DNA from: Natrinema salifodinae
GTDB lineage: Archaea; Halobacteriota; Halobacteria; Halobacteriales; Natrialbaceae
Direction of reading: 5' to 3'
Length of the DNA: 64,000 nt
Assembly: GCF_900110455.1 (NCBI RefSeq)
Contig: NZ_FOIS01000004.1
Coordinates: 1 to 64,000 of the forward strand
A program made the translations under genes and the position numbers. The notes under the pieces were generated by a model, which had not been told where the DNA came from, did no database searches, and worked only from the letters and a program-made list of their open reading frames with translations. This document shows, piece by piece, positions 7,025 through 15,218 of the stretch. The first letter of the stretch is position 1. Every line of letters starts with the position of its first letter.

Positions 7025-8521
7025 TCAGAACACGTCGTTTGCCTCGAGTCGGCCGTCGCGGACGACCCCGCGAGCGGTCACCTCCTCGCCGAGGCCGACG
7101 TCGACGTCCGTCGCGACGCTCATCGTCGTCTCGCCGTCGTCGAGAACGATCGGATCGCCGGCCTGGACCACGACGCCGGTGAACTCGAGTTCCTCGCCGT
7201 TGGTCGGTTCGTCGGAGCCGGCGTTGGCTTCGGCCGCGGCACCGCCGGCATCGGCGGATTCGGCTGCCGTAGCGCCGGTGTCGTCCGCCGACGCCCCTGC
7301 ATCTCCACCGGCCTCGGATCCGGCCCCGTCCTCGTCGCCGGCGAACGCCGACAACCCGGCGTTCTGGTCGCTCGCGCCGTCAGCACCGCTTTCGCCGCCG
7401 GTGCCCCCGGAGTCGGACTGAGATTCGAGTACCGTAATCGTCGACTGCCAGCCCGCGGAGGCCTCTAAGTCGTCCTGCCAGCCGTCCTGAATCTCGACGT
7501 CGCCCAGCGCGACTTCGTCGCCTGGTCCGATGTTGACGTCGGCTTTCTCGCCCCAGAGGGCGACGCGGATATCGCCGGTGGCGTCTTGGACGCGGATGTT
7601 TCGGACCTGCCCTTCCGAACCGTCGTCGCGGTCGAAGGTCCGCTTCGGATCGGCCGAGCGGATGACGCCCGCGATGTCGACCGTCTGGCCGATCTCGACG
7701 TCCTCGATGGGCGTGCTCTCGGGGACGTACTCGACCTCCTCGTCGACCGCTTCGACGGCCCCGCGGTTGCCGACGTGCAGTTCTAGCTGTCCGTCGCGTT
7801 CCTTGACGTAGCCGTCGATCACTTCGGCGGTCTCGTCCGGGTCGAACTCCGTCGCGAGGTCGGCCTGGTCGTCCCACAGCGTCACGCGGATGCGACCGGT
7901 CTCGTCGCCGAGCACGAGGTTCGAGACCCGGCCCTCGGAGCCGTCGTCGCGATCGAACGTGCGCACGCTGTCGGTATCGAGCACCAGGCCGACGAGGTTG
8001 ACGTTCGAGAGGCCAAGCGAGAGGTCCTCGACGGTGTGGGTGTCCGAAACCTGCACGTCGACCTCGGTGTCCGCGTCGGGTTCGACGTCGTCGACGCTGA
8101 CCTCGACGCCGGAAAAGCCCTCCTTGGGCCGACCCTTGATCCGCAGGACCTGGCCTTCCTCGAGTTCCTCGATCGCGGCCTCGGCGTGGTCGTCCCAGAA
8201 GGCCGCGCGCACGGAACCGGTCTCGTCGGCGACCTCGACGTTGACGACCCGGCCGTCTTCGTCCTCGCCGTCGCGCTCGAAGGTGCGCATCTCGCCGATC
8301 GAGATCACCTTGGCGACGAACTTGGCCTCCTCCATGCCGGGTTCGATGTCGGCGACGCCGCCGACCTCACTCTCGCCGAGTTCGTGAGCGACGAGCATCG
8401 CCGCCGTCTCCTCGTCCGCGAGTCCCCCCATCTGCTCCACTTTCGCCTCGACGGCCTCGCGAAACTCCTCGAGGGAGACGTCGGCCTCGAGGTCTTCGTA
8501 GACGCCCTCGATGTCGCTCAT
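7025..8521 (-). CDS. Replication protein A (single-stranded DNA-binding), multi-OB
   Basis: 498 aa. An N-terminal helical segment (about 1-65) is followed by three OB folds with the repeated pattern 'RTFDRDDGSEGxVxNL..D.TG.IRV.LW' (centred near 90, 200 and 310). A long Gly/Ala/Glu/Asp low-complexity linker (about 360-430) leads to a short C-terminal OB-like segment. It binds ssDNA in replication and repair. Start 8521 (MSDIEGVYEDLEADV) is chosen over upstream in-frame starts because the family begins this way. No associated RPA-protein (COG3390) gene follows. Instead the histone-deacetylase pair lies downstream on the same strand. Confidence 0.93.
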   Translation of the reverse strand: MSDIEGVYEDLEADVSLEEFREAVEAKVEQMGGLADEETAAMLVAHELGESEVGGVADIEPGMEEAKFVAKVISIGEMRTFERDGEDEDGRVVNVEVADETGSVRAAFWDDHAEAAIEELEEGQVLRIKGRPKEGFSGVEVSVDDVEPDADTEVDVQVSDTHTVEDLSLGLSNVNLVGLVLDTDSVRTFDRDDGSEGRVSNLVLGDETGRIRVTLWDDQADLATEFDPDETAEVIDGYVKERDGQLELHVGNRGAVEAVDEEVEYVPESTPIEDVEIGQTVDIAGVIRSADPKRTFDRDDGSEGQVRNIRVQDATGDIRVALWGEKADVNIGPGDEVALGDVEIQDGWQDDLEASAGWQSTITVLESQSDSGGTGGESGADGASDQNAGLSAFAGDEDGAGSEAGGDAGASADDTGATAAESADAGGAAAEANAGSDEPTNGEELEFTGVVVQAGDPIVLDDGETTMSVATDVDVGLGEEVTARGVVRDGRLEANDVF

Positions 8522-8845
8522 TCTATGCTCAGGCATGGGTAGCCCGCGCATAAGCGTTGTCCATTCGGTGTCTCGGACCGGATTCGTGCGTGAGATGACC
8601 ACGCGCGCGGTCGATCGGTTGCACTGCCCATCGCGAGGACCGGAATCGAAGGGCCCGCACCGTGACGGCGCTCGATCGGGAAATCACGGCGGCATCTGGC
8701 CGCCCCACGATATATAAACGTCAGTACCGGCACCGAGCTGTCGCGGTTGGGTAACCGAGCACGGACGCGGCCATACCGCTGTCCCGATCTGATACAACCG
8801 GTTTGGCCGTGAATATTTATGACCGAGGGCGGAAATGAACCCAGT

Positions 8846-8920
8846 GTGAGTACGATGATCGCCCTGGCAACCGTTCGCTCGTCGAAGCGTCGCGGAACAC
8901 GGAGTGAACACGCCGCATGA
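8846..8920 (+). CDS. Possible 24-aa leader ORF
   Basis: GTG-initiated ORF (MSTMIALATVRSSKRRGTRS...) whose TGA overlaps the ATG of the next gene in an ATGA junction. A TATA-like GAATATTTAT at 8811-8820 is placed so that transcription would start at about this GTG. It is too short to identify. It may couple translation to the membrane protein downstream or may be incidental. The rest of 8522-8845 is intergenic, with another AT-rich box (TATATAAACG near 8710) and no recognisable gene. Confidence 0.35.
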   Translation: MSTMIALATVRSSKRRGTRSEHAA

Positions 8921-9744
8921 CCCGCCGCCCCGTCCGAACGGTCGCGATTGCCGGCCTCGGCGGTCTCGCGAACGCCGCCGTCGTGGCCGCTCTCCTGGTC
9001 CACTTCGACTACCCGCTACTTGATTCGACCGTCGACCTCGCGGTGGTGGCGACGATGGCGTTCCTGCTCGGGGCCGTCCCGTTTTCGATCGCAGCGCACA
9101 CCGGCCTGGTCGCACCCGCGGGCGGGCTCGCGGCGCTTCTGTGCGGAACCGTATACGTCGAACTGACCACGCCAATCCCCGAAAAAGTGGGCGAACTCGG
9201 CGGCTACGATATCGTCGAGGGACCGTTTCACATCTACAATTACGCCGACTCGTGGCTCGTGTTGCTCGCCCTGTTGCTGGTCGCCGGCGTCGCCGAGTTC
9301 GCGATCCGACGCGGCTACGGCCTCGGGGCCGCTCGGCTCCGAAACCTCCCCGCGCTTCCGCTGCCGTGGCGCACCCTCGCGAAAACCGTCGCCGGCGTCG
9401 CCGCCCTCGTCGGCATCGGGACGGTGGTGCTGGTCGACGAGTCGGCCGGTCTCACGCCCGAGACGGTGTTCGTCGTCTTTGTCAGCGCCGCCGTGGTCAC
9501 CGTGGTGCCGCTCGCGGCGCTGCTCGCCAGGGGACTGCTCGCTCCGCTCGTGCTGTTCGCGCTCGTCGTCCCGCGTTTTCTTCTCGTGGAGATCTTCCTG
9601 ACGACGGACAGCTACGTCCATATCCTCGTCTTCGGCCCCTACGCGATCATCCTCGCGATCGCCTGGAAACTCGAGGCTCTGCTCCGGTCGCGCTATCGAG
9701 GGTGGAACGGCGGCCGGTTCGCCAGGCGAACGAACGCCTGGTGA
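8917..9744 (+). CDS. Haloarchaeal membrane protein
   Basis: 275 aa, with about eight hydrophobic spans separated by short loops. One long outer loop (about residues 80-110, VELTTPIPEKVGELGGYDIVEGPFH) holds conserved-looking aromatic and Gly residues. It starts with a basic MTRRPVRT, giving N-in topology. No transporter or enzyme motif was recognised. It stands alone upstream of tRNA-Arg. It may be translated by coupling from the short ORF ending at its start codon. Confidence 0.65.
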   Translation: MTRRPVRTVAIAGLGGLANAAVVAALLVHFDYPLLDSTVDLAVVATMAFLLGAVPFSIAAHTGLVAPAGGLAALLCGTVYVELTTPIPEKVGELGGYDIVEGPFHIYNYADSWLVLLALLLVAGVAEFAIRRGYGLGAARLRNLPALPLPWRTLAKTVAGVAALVGIGTVVLVDESAGLTPETVFVVFVSAAVVTVVPLAALLARGLLAPLVLFALVVPRFLLVEIFLTTDSYVHILVFGPYAIILAIAWKLEALLRSRYRGWNGGRFARRTNAW

Positions 9745-9901
9745 CAACAACCCGGACCCGACTCGGGACGAACGGCGGCGATTCCCGCTGCGAGCCGGGT
9801 CGGAGCCCGCTTCGAGACGCGGGAGCACGAGAATGTGACGCAGAGCCGATGGCGATTCCTTTCGAAAGTGCTTTAATGTTCTCCCGGTTACGTAGAGATG
9901 A

Positions 9902-9974
9902 GTCCTGATAGGGTAGTGGACTATCCTCTTGGCTTGCGGAGCCAGGGACCGGAGTTCAAATCTCCGTCAGGACG
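9902..9974 (+). tRNA. tRNA-Arg (GCG)
   Basis: The cloverleaf has acceptor GTCCTGA/TCAGGAC, D-arm GGGTAGTGGACTATCC, anticodon stem TTGGC/GCCAG with loop TTGCGGA (anticodon GCG at 9936-9938), and T-arm CGGAG TTCAAAT CTCCG, with discriminator G9974. There is no intron and no encoded CCA. The box A is CTTTAATG, about 28 nt upstream. The gene is followed by a hairpin/tRNA-fragment array. Confidence 0.94.
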
Positions 9975-10001
9975 CTCACTTTCATCCACGACCTGCCGTA
10001 C

Positions 10002-10078
10002 CTCACACTCACTACGTTCGTGTGAGACTCCGTCAGGACGTTTCTCTTCAGCACAAGACCGCGAGCGTAGCGAGCGGT
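10002..10078 (+). repeat. Hairpins and tRNA-Arg 3'-end fragment
   Basis: Twenty-seven nt past tRNA-Arg lies a 7-bp hairpin (CTCACAC/GTGTGAG, 10002-10008 and 10020-10026) with loop TCACTACGTTC. A 13-nt exact copy of the tRNA 3' end (10028-10040) follows, then a second hairpin (10058-10062/10074-10078) whose loop is the reverse complement of the same loop type. A weaker 9-nt copy (ATCCGTCAGG) is at 10211. The loop matches that of the hairpins beside the CAU tRNA. The rest of the 10079-10420 interval shows no gene. Confidence 0.6.
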
Positions 10079-10452
10079 TCCTCTCGAAGACGACTCGTAG
10101 AGAAGTGAACGGCAGCGCCGCAATCACGGTGATGATCGCCACGAGCGCCGCGTCCTGGCAACGGGCCAATTGGCCGTGGGGTTCCGATCGGTCAGCGGCA
10201 GAGAGCCGGTATCCGTCAGGAGCGCGTCGCGGTGCTTCGTCGTCGGGTCGGGCTTGTCGCTCGCGAGTGCGCGCGGTCATACAAGCATTCGACGTCTCCG
10301 AGGAGATCGCGGACGACCCGGCCGAGACCGTCGAAGCGGGTGCCGTCCGAAGAGCGGTTTGAAGCGCGGACGGCCCGTGATCGTTACGATTTCGTTATTG
10401 AAAATACATTAACAGTGTGATAGATATAAAGATGGTCGCCCGTTGGTCACGT

Positions 10453-11979
10453 ATGCCTGGCAACACGAGGCGACGATTCGTCAAAGGGTGCGCGACGGCT
10501 GCGATGGTTGGCGGTGTACTCGCGCAATCGAGTGCCGGTTCGTCGACCGACGACAAGGACGAGGGAAACGGATTGCCGCCACGGCCCCCCGAGGCCGCGA
10601 CGGGTTGGTCCGCCTATCGGGGCGGATACGGAAACGCTGCCGCGGTCGGCGCCGACCACGGGTTCGGCGACGGGTTCGAGTTCGAGGCCCTCGAACCCGA
10701 CTGGGAGTCCGACGCCGCGGGGCTGCCGGTCGTCGACGACGGCACTGTCTATCTCTCGTCCGAGGGCACAGTGCACGCACTCGACGCCGACGACGGCACC
10801 CTCGTGTGGCGTAGCGAAGACGTCGGCGCCACCGATCCGCCGACGGTCGCCTACGACACCGTCTACGTCGGCGGTTCCGGGAGCGTGACCGCGCTCGACC
10901 CCGCGATCGGGACCGTTCTGTGGCAGACGGACCTCGCCGACTCGGACACCGGTACCGCCGACGCAGATCCCGACACCGATGCGACCGTCTCGCCGCCGAC
11001 GGTCGCGTTCGGGACGGCCTACGCGTACTGCGACGGCCGTCTGTACGCGCTCGACGCCGAGACCGGTGCGGTCGACTGGACGCGCGACTCGGTCACGGTG
11101 ACCCAGGGCGATCCCTGGGAGGACCAGGCGACCGTCGAGCGATCGCTCGCGGGCGACCCGGTGGCCACCGACGAGTACGTCTTCGCGATCGCCGAGGCGG
11201 GGACGCTCGTCGGGTTCGATCCGCTGACCGGCGAGCAGCGGGTGACGACCGACACGTACTACCACTACCTCCTCGACCTCGCGGCGACCGACGACAGGGT
11301 GTACGTTAGGACGGGCTCCGAAGCGGTCGCCGCCTACGACCAGGCGACCGGCGAGCGCGAGGACGCGTGGCACGGCCCGATCCGCCGCATCGCCGTTCGC
11401 GAGGACGTACTGATCTTCGTCACGCGGTACGAACTCGTCGCGGTCGATCTCGAGACCGGCGACCAGCGGTGGACGGTCGGAAACTACTCGCACACGATCG
11501 GGGCGCCGGTGATCGCCTGTAACACGGTCCTCGTCGGGTTCGGCGTCGAGGGCCGGGAGTACGAGAACTCGCTCGTCGCGTTCGATATCGCCGACGGCAG
11601 CGAGCGGTGGGCCTTCTCGCGGACCGGGACCGACCAGATCGGCGAGCGGTGCGCGGTCGCCGATCGGACGATCTACGTCGACGACGGCGGGCTGACCGCG
11701 ATCCGCGCGGGCGACGGGGACGAAGATGGAGACTCCGATCCGACCGATCGAGCCGACCGGCGAACCGAGAGGAACGAAAACGACGGACTCGATGAGAGCG
11801 GCGAGGTCGCCGCAGAAGACGAAGAACCGACTGAGTCGACTCGAACGACCGACGACGAACGCGGTGCGAACGACGCCGCCCTGCGGTCCGACGACAGCGG
11901 CAAGGTGACGGACGACACGAGCGACGACGGGCAGCGATCGCGCTCGCTCTGGCGGACGATACTGACGTTGCTCCGGTAG
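10453..11979 (+). CDS. Secreted PQQ-like beta-propeller repeat protein
   Basis: 508 aa. A twin-arginine signal (NTRRRFVKG followed by ATAAMVGGVLAQ) indicates Tat export. The mature part is a BamB/PQQ-type propeller. Repeats 'VYLSSEGTVHALDADDGTLVW', 'VYVGGSGSVTALD', 'AYAYCDGRLYALDAETGAVDW' and further copies give about seven blades up to residue 430. A C-terminal tail rich in Asp/Glu/Arg/Ser follows and ends in a basic WRTILTLLR. Start 10453 is supported by a TATA element (GATATAAA, 10423-10430) placed for a leaderless mRNA; two upstream in-frame ATGs are less likely. Such propellers are scaffolds or dehydrogenase relics; no PQQ-ligand set is evident. Confidence 0.82.
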   Translation: MPGNTRRRFVKGCATAAMVGGVLAQSSAGSSTDDKDEGNGLPPRPPEAATGWSAYRGGYGNAAAVGADHGFGDGFEFEALEPDWESDAAGLPVVDDGTVYLSSEGTVHALDADDGTLVWRSEDVGATDPPTVAYDTVYVGGSGSVTALDPAIGTVLWQTDLADSDTGTADADPDTDATVSPPTVAFGTAYAYCDGRLYALDAETGAVDWTRDSVTVTQGDPWEDQATVERSLAGDPVATDEYVFAIAEAGTLVGFDPLTGEQRVTTDTYYHYLLDLAATDDRVYVRTGSEAVAAYDQATGEREDAWHGPIRRIAVREDVLIFVTRYELVAVDLETGDQRWTVGNYSHTIGAPVIACNTVLVGFGVEGREYENSLVAFDIADGSERWAFSRTGTDQIGERCAVADRTIYVDDGGLTAIRAGDGDEDGDSDPTDRADRRTERNENDGLDESGEVAAEDEEPTESTRTTDDERGANDAALRSDDSGKVTDDTSDDGQRSRSLWRTILTLLR

Positions 11980-12027
11980 CGATCGGCGACAGCCCGAGCC
12001 GGTCCGGTCGCTCTCGAGTACGGAAAA

Positions 12028-12478
12028 CGGGTGAGAGGAGTAAGCCCCCTTCTGTTCGTCCCGGCATTCGGCTGAGCGTCCGCGCCGTCCGCGGCGGCGC
12101 CGCGGGGTGTTCGGGCTACCACGGCGCGGACTTGCACCGGTGAGGGTTCGCCGTTCCATCGATCCTCGGCCGTCTCCGTGTGGCCGATCACGCCAGGCGT
12201 GATCCACGGGTTCGAACCGTGAGTAGACGACCACACGCCCTCTGCGGGTCAACTCCCCTTCCTCTCGGTCGGGTTCGCGCGCATCATCGGTCGGGCCGAG
12301 ACGTGTCGTTTCTGTTCCAGAGCCAGCGGTCTCCCGCTCCGGACTTGCGTCCGGTCACCTGCCCGAACAGGTGGGGGGACTTTCCTCGCGAGCGCTGCTC
12401 GACTCGGGGAGTCGGGCAACGTTGTGTGGGCGCGCCGTCACCGGCGCGGCCACCGCGGCAGCCAGGCTCTCTCTCCCA
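12028..12478 (-). ncRNA. rnpB: RNase P RNA
   Basis: The minus strand contains the universally conserved RNase P RNA blocks in the right order: GAGGAAAGTCC near the 5' side, GGACGCAAGTCC and CCCGCAGAGG in the middle, GTGCAAGTCC later, and the 3' block ACAGAAGGGGGCTTA. A terminal P1 helix can pair GGGAGAGAGAG (near 12477) with CTCCTCTCACCC (near 12030), giving about 450 nt, normal for haloarchaea. A TATA box (ACTTATTC, 12501-12508) lies about 25 nt before the 5' end. The RNA cleaves tRNA 5' leaders. Ends are estimated from P1 and are good to about 5 nt. Confidence 0.93.
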
Positions 12479-12581
12479 GTGACCATAGGACCGTCGGGCG
12501 AATAAGTCCCCCGGTCGGCGCTGCGACCGGCCGTCGAGCGGAATGGAAGCGTTTTAGGACGGCTATCACCATGTCCATTTG

Positions 12582-13182
12582 TATGTCCCAGCGACAGGGC
12601 GTCGACCTCTCCTACGAGGACGGTGCACGCGCGGTTGAACTCGCGCGTGAATCCGTCGAATCTTACGTACGACACGGACAACGAGAACAACCGGGCAGCA
12701 TGCGCGAAGCCTTCTACGAGCGGACCGGCGCGTTCGTCCGCCTCGAATCGACCCGCGGCCGGGGGAGCCTGCGGGGCTGTGCGGGCGGCTACCGCTCCGG
12801 CGACCAGCTCGGCCACGTCATCGTCGACGCGGCGATCGAAGCCGCGAGCGAGGACTCCTGTGGCTCCGAGGTTCGACCCTCGGAACTGCCGAATCTCACT
12901 GTCTCCGTCTGTACCGTCAAGAGCGTCGTTTTGACCGATGATCCGCTCGCCGACCTCGAACTCGGCACCCACGGCGCCGCCATCGACGGCGGCGAGGGTG
13001 GGTGGCTCTACCCGACCGTTCCGGTCGAGAACGACTGGAGCGCCCGCGAGTACCTCGACCGCACCTGCCGGAAGGCCAAACTCGCGCCAGGCGCCTGGCA
13101 GGACGACGACGTCGTCGTGACGCTGTTCGAAGGCCAGGTCTTCCGCGAGCGCGAGGCCGACGGCAGCATCGAGGAAGTGTAG
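12582..13182 (+). CDS. AMMECR1-domain protein (TIGR00296/PH0010 family)
   Basis: 200 aa matching the AMMECR1 fold, with the family landmark LRGCAGGY (here SLRGCAGGYRSGDQLG) and the C-terminal WLYPTVPVENDW and KLAPGAW segments. The conserved Cys in LRGC has been proposed as functional, but the biochemical role is unknown. The ATG at 12582 lies about 28 nt after a GTTTTAGG box; 12570 is an alternative start. It is divergent from the RNase P RNA gene, sharing its upstream region. Confidence 0.88.
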
Positions 13183-13183
13183 G

Positions 13184-13552
13184 CCGACGCCGATAGGCGA
13201 TTCTTCTCGACTTTCGGTTCTCTGCGACCCGCGATTCCGCGATCGGAGCCGCAGCGCCCCGTCGCACCGGGCCGCGAGCCGCCCGATCGATCACGACCCC
13301 CGAATCGCCGGGCTCTCGCTCGACCGTCGCCGCGAACAGCGCTGCCACCGCCTCGGATAGCAGTCGCAGGGCGATCCAGAGCGCGAGCAGGGCGACGAGG
13401 GCACGGCCGACGACGCCCTAGAACGACGCGACCGTCACCGTAGCGACGACCGAGACGGAGGCGGTCAGGCCGGCCAGGACGGCGAGCCCGGCGAACGGCC
13501 AGTTCGCGAGTTCGAACGGCGAATCGGTCGCATTCGGGCTGAACGCGCCCAT
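13184..13552 (-). pseudogene. Possible broken small membrane protein gene
   Basis: An ORF from ATG 13552 encodes MGAFSPNATDSPFELANWPF and a hydrophobic span, then meets TAG (13418-13420) after 44 codons. The same frame continues with a second hydrophobic span (VVGRALVALLALWIALRLL) and VERE... with coding-like composition, running on into antisense of AMMECR1. This suggests a two-span membrane protein interrupted by a nonsense codon and with an eroded 3' end. Alternatively, the short 44-aa product is real and the downstream frame is chance. Nothing else was seen in 13183-13618. Confidence 0.4.
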
Positions 13553-13618
13553 AATCGACCGTGTGATCGTCGACTTATCTTCTTTCCCACCCGTTCGGAC
13601 GACACGAACCCAGTACTG

Positions 13619-13882
13619 CTATCGACCCTCGACTCCGTCTCTCATCTCGATGCGTTCGAGTTTCGCCTCGAGCAGGTCGTCCAGCGCCGCGAAGACGTCG
13701 TGGACGGCGAACCAGAGGGCGATCAGATCGACGACGAGGACCAGCGGGAACGCGAGCACCGAGTCCCACGGCAGCAGCGTCCAGGTACAGAACGCCGCCG
13801 CGCCGACGACGAGGACGAGTCGGACGGCCAGGCGAGTCGCGATTTCGGAGCGGACATCGGCGGTTCCGGAAGCGGTTGCCAT
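13619..13882 (-). CDS. Small two-span membrane protein
   Basis: 87 aa. A polar N-terminus (MATASGTADVRSEIATR) is followed by two hydrophobic helices, about residues 20-40 (LVLVVGAAAFCTWTLL) and 43-62 (LAFPLVLVVDLIALWFAVHD), and an amphipathic charged C-terminal helix (LLEAKLERIEMRDG). It resembles conserved haloarchaeal hypothetical proteins, but no function is known. It lies downstream of the broken membrane ORF on the same strand; the two might once have been a unit. Confidence 0.65.
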   Translation of the reverse strand: MATASGTADVRSEIATRLAVRLVLVVGAAAFCTWTLLPWDSVLAFPLVLVVDLIALWFAVHDVFAALDDLLEAKLERIEMRDGVEGR

Positions 13883-13979
13883 CGGTTAGCGACTCGAGTC
13901 CGGGGCGTGAAAAAATCAGTCATTCCTCGTCTTCGATTCCGTCGGAGTCGAAATCGTCTCCGATCGGTTTCCCGCCGAA

Positions 13980-15188
13980 TCAGGCGGTCGACGACTCGAA
14001 GTCGACCGTCTCGGCGTCGGCGAGACACCGCTCGCTCGCGTCGTCTAAGTCGAATTCGCGGACGATCTCCCCGTCGCGGACTAGCGGCTCGAGGAGCGGG
14101 TCGCCGTCCGCGGGCCCGTCGCGGTCGGCCAGGGTGACGTGGTGGCCGCCGTCGGGGGTTCGGTAGACCTGCTTGACCCCGGAGAGTTTGCCCCGTTTGG
14201 AGATCAGCTCGCCCTCGTCGCCGGACTGCGTCCGGCTGCTCGAGGAATCTTCCGATCCCTCGCTGATCTCGACGATGTCGAGGCTGAAGTCGACGGAGTC
14301 GGCGCCCGTGATGTGGCTGCCGACGCCGAAGCCGTCGGCGACGTCGCGGAGTTCGCGGATCGAGTCGGGATCGAGGCCGCCGCTACAGAAGATGTCGACG
14401 TCCTCGTAGCCCCTGGCGTCGAGCTCCCAGCGCACCTCGCGGATGATGTGTCGAAAGTCGCCGCGACGGGAACTCGTCGTGTCGATGCGGACGCCATCGA
14501 GGTCATCGCCGAGCGTCTCGGCCGCCAGGAGACTCTCACTTTTCTCGTCCCAGAAGGTATCCGCCAGCGCGATCCGCGGGACGTCCTCGCCGACCGCCTC
14601 GTCGAAGGCCCGCCAGGCCGCCGGCTGCTCGCCCTCGCCGAAGCAGAACATGAGCGCGTGGGGCATCGTTCCGCCGGCCTCCCGACCGAGGATTTCGCCC
14701 GCCGCGACGTGGGAGAAGCCGTCCAGGCCCGCGAGCAAAGCGGCGCGCTCGACGGTCGACGAGATCGAGGGATGGACGTGGCGCGCGCCGAACGAGAGGA
14801 CCTGCGACTCCGGGGCGGCCAGGCGGGCCTCGAGGGCGGCCGTCGCGAAGCCGCTGGGCTGGGAGAGGAAGCCGAGCAGGGACGTCTCGAGCGCCGCGAA
14901 TTCGAGATAGGGCCCTTCGATCCGGAGGACGGGGCCGCCGTCGAACAGCGTCCCGTCGGGGAGCGCGTCGGCGTCGAGGTCGCGCCCTTCGAGCAGCGTC
15001 GCGACGTCTTTCACACCGGTGAAGACGTCGAAGCTACCGGTCGGAAACTGGTCGGCGGTCACTTCGGCGACGACGTGGGGGTTCTTCCCCGCGTGCTCGA
15101 GCGTCGTCCGCGTGCGCTCGAAGTAGGCGTCCGTCGCGTCCCCCGCCAGAATCGCTTCCGGGGGCACGGTCCCAAACGGATTTGACAT
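13980..15188 (-). CDS. pncB: Nicotinate phosphoribosyltransferase
   Basis: 402 aa, the archaeal NAPRTase of the type II phosphoribosyltransferase fold, which makes nicotinate mononucleotide from nicotinate and PRPP (NAD salvage). Visible landmarks are DAYFERT at the N-terminus, FGARHVHPSISS near 145, TDT-like ALADTFWDEK, GVRIDTTSSRRGDF near 230, FCSGGLDPDSI and the phosphate-loop-like FGVGSHITGADSVDF. An acidic Ser-rich insertion (SEGSEDSSSSRTQSGDEGE) precedes the C-terminal part. After the TGA, 19 further in-frame codons with an acidic composition run to a second stop. Other NAD genes are nearby (18,652 and 24,602-28,097). Confidence 0.94.
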   Translation of the reverse strand: MSNPFGTVPPEAILAGDATDAYFERTRTTLEHAGKNPHVVAEVTADQFPTGSFDVFTGVKDVATLLEGRDLDADALPDGTLFDGGPVLRIEGPYLEFAALETSLLGFLSQPSGFATAALEARLAAPESQVLSFGARHVHPSISSTVERAALLAGLDGFSHVAAGEILGREAGGTMPHALMFCFGEGEQPAAWRAFDEAVGEDVPRIALADTFWDEKSESLLAAETLGDDLDGVRIDTTSSRRGDFRHIIREVRWELDARGYEDVDIFCSGGLDPDSIRELRDVADGFGVGSHITGADSVDFSLDIVEISEGSEDSSSSRTQSGDEGELISKRGKLSGVKQVYRTPDGGHHVTLADRDGPADGDPLLEPLVRDGEIVREFDLDDASERCLADAETVDFESSTA

Positions 15189-15218
15189 ATCGTCGGTTTC
15201 CCGTGGGAGGCAAAAAAG

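Noticed and set aside
10447-12252. 601-aa open frame on the minus strand
   Set aside because: Overlaps the RNase P RNA and the antisense of the PQQ-repeat gene; both alternatives have strong specific evidence.
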